DNA of 64,000 nucleotides from Datura wrightii (taxonomy: Eukaryota; Streptophyta; Magnoliopsida; Solanales; Solanaceae), in the NCBI GenBank assembly GCA_035772735.1, contig JASDFA010000003.1, forward strand, positions 129,711,001-129,775,000, in the 5' to 3' direction. Under the pieces are notes generated by a model, which had not been told where the DNA came from, did no database searches, and saw nothing but the letters and a program-made list of their open reading frames with translations. The position numbers were made by a program, and so were the translations under genes. Every line of letters begins with the position of its first letter. Position 1 is the stretch's first letter. Positions 56,471 to 64,000 of this stretch are shown here, piece after piece.

Positions 56471-57686
56471 TCAAAATACTCCACTTCTTCATCAGGTGCT
56501 GCTGCCTCGTCTCCCATGTCTGAATCGCCCCCATCGTCATCATCGGACACCACATCAGAGTCCTCACGACGTGTCTCCTCATCTGTGGGGCATCATCATC
56601 CGTGGGCTCTACAAAAGCTGGCCCCACTCGGCATAGAGCCCTGGCATTTTCGCCAAAAGGGTAGTCTATTTCGATCTGCCATAGCTCCTCTTCTGTCGCC
56701 GACCTCCCGCCTATTCGCAGCTGGAGTATCTGCATCTCGTACATGCGAGCCATGTACTGATCATCCCGAGCATGTCGCTCGGCTAGTGTAAGAACTGGCC
56801 CGTCGGTGGTGTCGGGTGCCTTAGTTTTGGTGACATCTAAGGCCCACCGCTCCATCGGCGGGATGTAGTCAAGGGCCTCTTCCTATATATCCAGGCCCCT
56901 AAGGAATGTGGTGATTAGTCCACCAAATCCGTATCTGTGCCCTTGATGCAATCGGGCTCTCTTCATGGCGGAGATAATCACCGCCCCCACATTGATTTCC
57001 AGCCCTTTCATCAGGGCGTACACCAAGCATACACGATCCCGGGTTACATCCGTTATATGCACCCCCGGGATTAGGCAGGAACAAACAATCTTCAGCCATA
57101 TCCTGGCTTCCCTGTTCATCTGTGAGTAAGGCAAGGTCTGATGGTAGCCACTCTCCTTATGTCTGCTCCACCGAGCTGTTGCTCGGGTTCCACACAAAGT
57201 GCGTCTGATGTCCGCATATGGTGGAGTGATATTCAGCTGTCGAAGCACATGGGCGTCTGTGTCCCGCGCCCCTAGGATAGCATTGAGGTAGTGGGGCTCA
57301 AAAGTGACTATTTGCCATCTTATTTTGATGGTGTGACTTTTGAGAGTCGGGTTCCAGTTGACGTAGAATTCCCGAATCAAGTGCAAGTTGCATTCCTTGG
57401 GCTCTTCAAAAACGAAGTTCAGCCCAGCTGCCTCGATCCTCTGGACAATCCTGGGGAACTCCTGTGCCAACGGTTCCCTTGCTATGTGTTCCTCGGGGAA
57501 GTACTTGCTCTCCTTGTGCTTTGCGTACCACTTCTTCCCCTCCCCGGTCACCCACCTGGTTCTGTATTGACGGCGTTGGCCGCGTGGAACTGCTGGTGCT
57601 GCTGGGACCGCCGTGCCCAGTCTGATTCTTTTTCTTCTGGCGCCAGATGTTGATGCGCCTTTTCCCTTGTCTTGCCTGCTTACCAT
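56471..57686 (-). pseudogene. ORF3 of Ath-4 (plant transposon-protein-like), two lesions
   Basis: The start MVSRQDKGKGAST at 57686 aligns with MASRQDKGKGAST of Ath-5; an ATG four codons upstream also exists. Open for 268 codons through RRKRIRLG (basic patch), FYVNWNPTLKSHTIKI, PPYADIRRTLCGTRATARWS, ARIWLKIVCSCLIPGVHI and HRYGFGGLITTFLRGLDI. A TAG at 56883-56885 follows where relatives have Glu. The frame then continues with DVTKTKAPDTTDGPVLTLAE and ELWQIEIDYPFGENARALCR. A deletion near 56590 shifts the acidic tail (EEVEYFD in the correct frame, stop at 56473-56471). It is better kept than the pol remnant of the same element. Confidence 0.85.
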
Positions 57687-59023
57687 TGGTCCTGTCAAAA
57701 CAAATAGACAAGTTCAATGTTAAGCCAATTAAAATTAGCTTCGACTGAGGTTGGGTTAAGCTAGGCTACCCCACACTTAGTCTTTAGCCAAAATTACAAC
57801 ATTAAGGCAAGATGGTACTTATTTACACAAACAAACAACAAAACATAACAAATATGCTTAGTTCCTTGGGAGAATTCGACGGTATAAATTCCATGTACTA
57901 CTCAGACTTCGTACAGCTAACCACAATCCTTACCTATCGATAACATGTTATCCCATAGCACTTAGCAAGGAAAAGCAAAAGAAAATTTTTAACTACATGA
58001 TCCTATACAATTCGCCCATTTCTTGCAATTTCCAATATTTTCTTAACCCGAGAATCCGTCGGTCTTTTAGCATAGCCACAGTTAGCACAATCGACTCATC
58101 TCACCCAACATGTACAACCTAGCAGGAATTTCACTAGTTCAACTCAATTTTTCCATTTCAAACTCAAAGTCAAGCCCTAGCTATGATTTTATCAAAAAAT
58201 TGATTAAGCTATGTAATAGTCGAGTTCAAGCAATCACACCGTTACTCCGAACATCAATCAACAATAATTCAATTGAATTTAAGCTTAATTTCTACTTAGG
58301 CCAAGTTTTGCTCATATCACATGTTCAAAATCGAAATATTTCCACAAGAATTGAGATAGAGTTGAAGAACATACCTTGAATTCGAAGAAATGACGAAAAC
58401 TTGATGAAATTACAGGCCTAAGTCCGTGTCACGTTGAGGGGGAAGGGGTTTTTGGGAGGTTGGTCGCGGAGAGTATGAAAAATGAGGAAAAATGAGGGGG
58501 AATCGGGGTTAAAAAGTGGGAATTTCGCGCGGGTCACCCGGCGACCCGGTGTTACCCGTCGCGATATACACCTCAACGTGTCACGGAGGGTAACGCGGAG
58601 CATACCCTCCGTGACACGGAGCCATCGCGTAGGTGTTCTGGAATTTGTAAAAATTCCAGAATTACCTTTAACGTGTCACGGAGGGTAACGCGGAGGTCCT
58701 CCTCCGTGACACGGAGCCATCGCCCTGGCTCACTGTTTTGCCACGTTTTATTATTTTTCATACCTCGGATTTTCCTTTGTGATTCCTTGCATATTTGCCC
58801 TCCGTTCAACCTGAAATTCATCTTACTACAAGAAATTAGTGAGAATTATAGGATTCACTCAAAATAAAAAATAAGAATAAAAATAAAAACTAACAATTTT
58901 GTAGTCAATCAAAAGAAAGAAAAAGAAAAAAGAAATCTATTCACATTTTACAAAGAAAAAAAAATTCACAGGTTGCCTCCCGTGCAGCGCCTGGTTTACC
59001 GTCGCGGCTCGATGTTATTCAGC
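57687..59023 (-). other. Ath-4 spacer between pol end and ORF3
   Basis: Non-coding, 1.3 kb, homologous to the Ath-1 spacer 4306-5566. It carries the best preserved hairpin modules at 58577-58713. Confidence 0.75.
58577..58713 (-). repeat. Three consecutive hairpins in the Ath-4 spacer
   Basis: Hairpin 1: arms CGTGTCACGGAGGGTA (58577-58592) and TACCCTCCGTGACACG (58603-58618), a perfect 16 bp stem with a 10-base loop. Hairpin 2: TTCTGGAATTT (58636-58646) and AAATTCCAGAA (58651-58661), an 11 bp stem with loop GTAA. Hairpin 3: CGTGTCACGGAGG (58672-58684) and CCTCCGTGACACG (58701-58713), 13 bp. Hairpins 1 and 3 share the Ath-1 and Ath-5 module. Confidence 0.9.
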
Positions 59024-59391
59024 TCAGTCATCTTCTAGGGTGACAGACGTTTTCTCTCGACCACCGTCCTCACCCCAGTAGTGCTTACATCGCTCCGGTG
59101 GTTTTCCCATTAACTCTCGTGATTCAACTATCTGAGCATCATCAGCTCGATCGATCACGTTGATCACCGTGAGTTCCTCGTACACAGTCGGGAGCTTGGT
59201 GGCCTTGTATACATCAAACACTTCCACCTTGTCGTGTGCTCGCATGGTTAGCTGCCCTACAGCTACATCAATTAGCGCTTTCCCGGTTGCCAAGAAGGGA
59301 CGTCCCAAAATAAATGGGACTTCCGCGTCGGGCTCAAAATCCAGCACGACGAAATATATCAGGAAAATAAGGGAGCCCACTTGCACCAGCA
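59024..59391 (-). pseudogene. pol: Ath-4 protease fused in frame to the pol C-terminus
   Basis: The frame starts inside the protease at the Ath-5 border (LVQVGSLIF), passes FILGRPFLATGKALIDVAVG and VYEELTVINVIDRADD, then SRELMGKPPERCKHYWGEDG and ends TSVTLEDD. In Ath-1 the first part lies at about 8640-8920 and the final RCKHYWGED..TLEDD at 5567-5630, with RT, RNase H and integrase between. The join is in frame and uninterrupted. The missing N-terminal part should lie beyond Ath-5, right of the window. Confidence 0.88.
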
Positions 59392-60322
59392 TGTTCGCGG
59401 TTTGTTGCTACGGTTCAAAACCGACACGCAAGTGCACGTGGTCAAACAAGTAATAAAGTGGCTAAGTAGCCAAGTATCGATCCAAGGAGGCTCAAGATAT
59501 GTAAAATTGCCTAGTTTACTATATTCCTATTTCACTTCTAATTATGCTAACAACAATGTAACCAAGAGTTACTTGAGTTTTTGGTTTCTAAACTATATAT
59601 ACTACAACTAATAACAACTATTTACTTGTGAATTCAGACAATGGATATGAACATGCCAAGGTTAAGAACAAGTAATGAACTTGATAATCATGATAATTTT
59701 GGTTAATTCTCTTCTTCATGATGCTAGCCAAGAACATTTGCCTAGAAATTAAAACTCTCGTATTTAATTTCACTTTAGAATCATAAACCATCCGTCTACA
59801 TTTCTGTGATCAAATGCAATTTATGACCTAGCACTACAATTCTGGTTCCTAAATTGACTAATACGTCTTTCAAGTATATTTCTATCAGGAAAGAACATCA
59901 AAACCCAATTTTCCCAAATCAAGTTAAGAACAATACCCTATTAATTCACAACTTTCCAATTTCTTGCTCTTTCGAGTGAAATTGGACTTTTTAGATGTAC
60001 ATTAATGTTGGCCAATCACTAATGCAGTAAAAACAAGAATTAATAAAACAACATTAAAGAAGAAGAAGAAACCATATCAATTAAAATCAGAATTCATTAC
60101 ACATGTTCAAAACCTCAGCAAGGAAGAGAATTAGCTACTCATTCTTGGATTGATCATCCTAAAATGAGTGTAAATCATACGTACAATTGATAGAAAGAAG
60201 AAAGGAAGAGAAGAAATCCCTTAGCTTTTTCAATCTTCAACTGCTACTAACCCACGTTCCTGCTCTCCACTTCTGAACTCCGTCTAAAAACTAAAAACTA
60301 ACTTAAAATAAACCTAAGTGTG

Positions 60323-60331
60323 TTATTTATA
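60323..60331 (-). promoter_or_regulatory. TATA box of Ath-5 LTR
   Basis: TATAAATAA on the minus strand, 35 bp downstream of the hairpin modules. Same context as the Ath-1 boxes. Confidence 0.6.
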
Positions 60332-60365
60332 CTAGTGGGAAATTTTTTCCCGGAATAACAAGCAA

Positions 60366-60502
60366 CGTGTCACGGAGGCCAACGCGGAGCAATACCTCCG
60401 TGACACGGTGTGGACGCGGACCTTCACTGGAATTTCCAGGGTCCGGAAAATTAACCTCAACGTGGCACGGAGGCCATCGCGGAGGCCTATCTCCGTGCCA
60501 CG
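60366..60502 (-). repeat. Two covarying hairpins in the Ath-5 LTR
   Basis: Unit 1: CGTGTCACGGAGG (60366-60378) and CCTCCGTGACACG (60395-60407), 13 bp perfect. Unit 2: CGTGGCACGGAG (60461-60472) and CTCCGTGCCACG (60491-60502), 12 bp perfect. Unit 2 differs from unit 1 by T to G in one arm and by A to C in the other, which preserves pairing. Confidence 0.9.
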
Positions 60503-60844
60503 GAGCTGACGCGCAGGCACACTGGAAATTGCCATTTTAATCCTTGCTCAGGCAGTGCGCTACCGCAATGGTAGCGTGGCACGGCTCCATTGCGGAGCCC
60601 CTATAAAATATGCATTCCAAGGTCTTTTCCATGCTCGCATCCAAGTCCAACTTTGACATAGTTCCAACACGCATTTTAGCACCTAAAAATCACATTTACC
60701 TGCAAAACAAATGCTAATCATGTTGGTTAGTATAAATTCGCATTTTATTACCAATTACATGATATTATATACACATTGCACAACAAACAAGGTAAAAATG
60801 ATACGTTTGAGTATCACTTGGGCATATAAATCTGCCCAAGATCA

Positions 60845-60858
60845 CTTACCCCACACTT
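60845..60858 (-). other. Polypurine tract of Ath-5
   Basis: AAGTGTGGGGTAAG on the minus strand next to the LTR start TGATCTTGG, identical to that of Ath-1. Confidence 0.8.
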
Positions 60859-62764
60859 AAATCCTTGTTCGTCCTCGAACAACATATACACAAATCATGC
60901 AAATTACATCCCAACCTTCGTCACTATGGTGCAACAATTTACGCTACGGTCATACGGATTATTCAATTTTTGCAAATCATCAAGAAAACATGCTTGGTCG
61001 TACAATACAATGACCTTTAATACATCAAGGCTTCCTAGACTTTTAAGAATTGATTCTTGATATCGGCAAACTCATGCAAATCAGCTAATCAAGAAATCCG
61101 ACACGAAAATCAATCTTTCATCAAGCATGTGCCCTCACAACTCAAGAGAACTTCCCCTTTACGTTCATGCAGCACACAAACATGCAAGTAGGGGCATATA
61201 AAAATTAATTTCACTCTCTCTCCCAAAAGAATTCACATGCATCATGTCATGACCCATAGGCTTGCCCTTAGTGTATTACTCCACTAATATAAAGAAATGC
61301 AATATAGGATCACGTAGGACTTTAATGGGTTGTAACGGGGCTATCGATCTAGTATGTATATATTGGATTAGCCAATAATAGTCGCTAGCATCCTTAAGCG
61401 CCTTTTCAACACATTCCCATCGACTCATGGACATTGTTCCTCTCTTTTCTCTTTTTCTCCCATTCATGCTGGTTTACTTTCATACAGCCCATTTCATCAA
61501 CCACACTTGACACAAAATAGAGGGTTTTCAAGTACCCTCACTATCATTTAATTACAACAAGTGCCTCTTCAACCTCATCTTTTCTTTCTTCACTTTGCTT
61601 TTCTTTTTCTTTTCACTCTTTTCACTCTTTAACACTTTGGGAAACATTTTCTTTGCTTTGTAAGCGCTTAAGAGCTTCTTATAGACTTTAAGGCTAATGA
61701 AAAGAAGACATAAAGCTTAGTTCATACAATTTTGGACAAAAGAAAGAAATCGGCTAAAGGCTCAACGGGCTGACTAGGGTATACAACATATAAAAAGGTA
61801 GAATTTGACAAGAAAAAAAAATGGAAACTATCGGTTAAAATAAAGAAATGCCTACATCCTTTCCAACACTACAGCTCCTTCATTTCATTTTGTATACACA
61901 CCAGGCAAGTTCTAGACAATTCACAATGACATGGAATAGCAAAACCTCACTTCACACTTCATGCACATGCTCGAATCAAGATGCATTCACAGACTCTTTA
62001 ATTAGTCAATTACATGAATTCAAGATTAAGCCTCAATCATAATGAATCAAATTCTATAGCCTAGGTAACTCAACATATTTACAGAATTGCATGCTTTCAA
62101 ACGAATCACTTTCACATTTTGAACATCAATTACAACACGCAATGAAATTTTAGCAACCATAAGCAACTATAGTTCATTGATGCAATCCACCAAAGAAAAA
62201 CTAAAAACAAATAAAAATCCTACTCCTACCTACTACATTTCCCTTAAGACGGTCGTCATCCATCCATCATAGGGAATGGTCACTAGCTATGACATCGGTT
62301 CAATGGGACTATTCTCGGTAAAAAAACCGAAAACAAACTCCGAGAAACCCAAAAAAAATATAAAAATCGAAAAAAAATTAAAAATTTTTTTGCAACACAT
62401 CGATCATTTCGATAGAAAGAAAATATTGACAAGTGCAAAATATTATTTCGCAAAAAATTTGAAAAATATCGATCATGTCGATAGAAAAAAAATTATTTAC
62501 AAAATTTACAAAATATTTACAATGGCAACCATACTTTCAAAAACACACATCATTAACCACACAACAAATATATACACATGCATCGCAAATCAGTTCGCAA
62601 CAGGGAAAGCACAAACATACATAAACATCAAGGAAATATTATACAGCAGTTTAGAGCCTATGTCCCAGCACCTAACTACTCCCCACCCCACACTTAAATC
62701 GAACACTGTCCCCAGTGTTCACAAAAATACAAAGCACAAAAATTTGGGTGGTGAAACTCCCTGC
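60859..62764 (-). other. Ath-5 3' spacer
   Basis: A 1.9 kb non-coding stretch. It has the conserved block at about 62230-62355 and an A-rich low-complexity region (62345-62530) with two copies of a tcgatcat-tcgatag dyad. An open plus-strand frame at 62276-62821 spans this A-rich tract and is not credible. Confidence 0.75.
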
Positions 62765-63985
62765 TTAGTCGAAATATTCGACTTCTTCATCCGGTGCTGC
62801 GGCCTCGTCGCCCATGTCTGAATCAGCTCCATCGTCGTCATCGGACTCCACATCGGAGTCCTCACGACGTGTCTCCTCATCAGCAGGGACATCGTCATCA
62901 GTCGGCTCCATGAAGGCTGGCCCCACCTTACATAAGGCTCTGGCGTTCTCGCCAAAGGGGTAGTCCAGCTCTAGCTGCCATAATTCTTCCTCGGTGGCTG
63001 GTCTCCCACCTATCCGTAGCTGCAGCATCTGCATGCCGAACATACGGCCCATGTACTGATCGTCACAAGCATGTCGCTCGCCCAAAGTCAGCACAGGTCC
63101 GTGTGTAGTGTCGGGGGCCTTCGTCTTTGTCACGTCGAGGGCCCTCCGCTCCAACTGCGGAATATAATCCAAAGCTTCTTCCTCAATGTCGAGGCCTCGG
63201 AGGAAGGTGGTGATGAGTCCGCCAAACCCGTATCTGTGGCCCTGGTGCAGTCTGGCTCTCTTCATGGCGGATATTATTACCGCCCCCACATTAATCTCAA
63301 GCCCTTTCATAAGGGCATACACCAAGCAGACACGGTCCCGGGTCACATCTGTCATATGGACTCCCGGGATCAAGCACGAACATACAATTTTTAGCCAGAT
63401 TCTGGCCTCCCTGTTCATCTGCGAATAGGGCAGAGTCTGGTGGTAACCCCTCTCCTTGTGTCTACTCCATCGGGCTGTGGATCGATCCCCACACAACGTA
63501 CGTCTGATGTCGGCGTACGGTGGGGTGATGTTTAGCTTGCGGAGAACGTGGGCGTCTGTGTCCCGCGCTCCTACGATGGCATTCAGCTGTTGGGGTTCCA
63601 GAGATACAATCTGCCCTCTGATTTTTATAGTGTGGCTTCTGATGGCTGGGTTCCAGTTGGCATAAAATTTCCGGACCAAGTGAAGGTTGCACTCCTTGGG
63701 CTCCTGAAAAATAAAGCTGAGCCCAGCTGCTTCGATCCTCTGTACAATGCGAGGGAACTCCTGTGCGAGTGGTTCCCTTGCAATATGTTCCTCGGGGAAG
63801 TACTTGTTTTCTTTATGCTTCGCGTACCATTTCTTCCCTTCATCGGTGACCTATCGTGTTCCGTATTGGCGGCGTTGGCCGCGCGGAACAGCGGGTGCAG
63901 CTGGGACTGCAGTGCCCAGTCTCATCCTTTTCCGTCCGGTGCCTGAGGTAGAAGCACCCTTGCCTTTATCCTGTCTGCTAGCCAT
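62765..63985 (-). pseudogene. ORF3 of Ath-5 (plant transposon-protein-like), nearly intact
   Basis: A 406-codon frame from ATG 63985-63983 (MASRQDKGKGAS) to the stop after EEVEYFD. There is one in-frame TAG at 63853-63851, where Ath-4 has Trp. Residues run: basic patch RKRMRLG, EEHIAREPLAQEFPRIVQRI, FYANWNPAIRSHTIKI, PPYADIRRTLCGDRSTARWS, ARIWLKIVCSCLIPGVHMTD, RVCLVYALMKGLEINVGAVI, HRYGFGGLITTFLRGLDIEE, QLRIGGRPATEEELWQLELD, then an acidic tail rich in Asp and Glu. No signal peptide, membrane segment or cysteine pattern typical of an envelope is seen. The role is unknown; the charge layout would suit a nuclear or nucleic-acid-associated protein, which is a guess. Confidence 0.87.
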
Positions 63986-64000
63986 TGTACCTGTCAATTT

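Larger units (their letters stand above)
55603..59391 (-). mobile_element. Ath-4, deleted Athila-like derivative
   Basis: Minus-strand internal sequence: a protease fragment fused to the last codons of pol (59391 down to 59024), spacer with three hairpins, ORF3 (57686 down to 56471) and a 3' spacer cut at 55603. RT, RNase H and most of integrase are absent. The right border is the 3' LTR of Ath-5, inserted in the protease. No LTR of Ath-4 lies in the window. Confidence 0.85.
59392..60844 (-). repeat. Ath-5 3' LTR
   Basis: 1453 bp, plus-strand ends TGTTCGCGG and AAGATCA, same family as the Ath-1 LTRs. Hairpin modules lie at about 60366-60502 and a related GC-rich word near 60555-60600, all upstream of the TATA box on the minus strand. 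Confidence 0.92.
59392..64000 (-). mobile_element. Ath-5, Athila-like element, 3' end
   Basis: Minus-strand element with 3' LTR (59392-60844), polypurine tract, 3' spacer and ORF3. The rest extends beyond 64000. Its LTR end falls inside the Ath-4 protease frame, so Ath-5 inserted in Ath-4. The flank cagca (59387-59391) is the predicted target duplication. Confidence 0.88.

Noticed and set aside
62276..62821. A 181-codon plus-strand frame rich in Lys and Ile
   Set aside because: It covers an A-rich low-complexity spacer and then runs antisense into ORF3 of Ath-5. It is not open in Ath-1 or Ath-4.
1..64000. Host protein-coding genes
   Set aside because: I looked for frames not explained by retroelement domains, LTRs or low-complexity tracts, and found none that I can support.

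Overview
The window looks like plant nuclear heterochromatin. I found no cellular protein gene, tRNA, rRNA or CRISPR array. Essentially every base can be assigned to nested, mostly dead Ty3/gypsy LTR retrotransposons. The lineages point to a eudicot. The ORF3 protein family and the chromovirus subfamilies resemble those I know from Solanaceae; that is recall, not a search result.

Two lineages are present. Athila/Tat-like elements (called Ath-1 to Ath-5 here) have a tRNA-Asp-type primer site, a protease with Asp-Leu-Gly-Ala-Ser and, in three copies, an extra ORF3 downstream of integrase in the env position. Tekay/Del-like chromoviruses (Tek-1 to Tek-4) have an initiator-Met primer site TGGTATCAGAGC, LTRs of 2.1 to 2.6 kb and an integrase ending in a chromodomain-like tail.

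Layout. Ath-1 (minus strand) fills 1-12450; its 3' LTR is cut by the window start. It appears inserted in the integrase tail of Ath-2 (plus, 12451-16050), whose 3' LTR abuts a gag truncated at 16051. That gag belongs to Tek-1 (plus, 16051-19825, resuming at 29185-29565). Tek-2, with both LTRs (19826-29184), sits inside the Tek-1 integrase. Ath-3 (plus, from 29566) lies just after the Tek-1 coding end and is broken by Tek-3 (from 33334), which is broken in its reverse transcriptase by Tek-4 (from 37778). Tek-4 is a tandem array LTR-internal-LTR-internal-LTR with a 7859 bp period; its third LTR is cut at 55602. There the sequence switches to a minus-strand nest: Ath-4 (55603-59391), an internally deleted derivative, interrupted in its protease by the 3' LTR of Ath-5 (59392 to beyond 64000).

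The genes are those of a retrotransposon life cycle: Gag forms the particle, protease cuts the polyprotein, reverse transcriptase and RNase H make cDNA, and integrase inserts it. Almost all frames are broken, so no element here looks autonomous. The least damaged frames are the Tek-4 integrases and the ORF3 of Ath-5.

The most unusual signals are: (1) odd-length, CpG-bearing dyad motifs arrayed just upstream of the TATA box in LTRs of both lineages, in some families forming hairpins whose two arms co-vary; (2) the tandem Tek-4 array, whose copies share the same disabling lesions and a perfectly identical integrase block of about 1.2 kb; (3) Ath-4, which fuses protease in frame to the end of pol and keeps ORF3.
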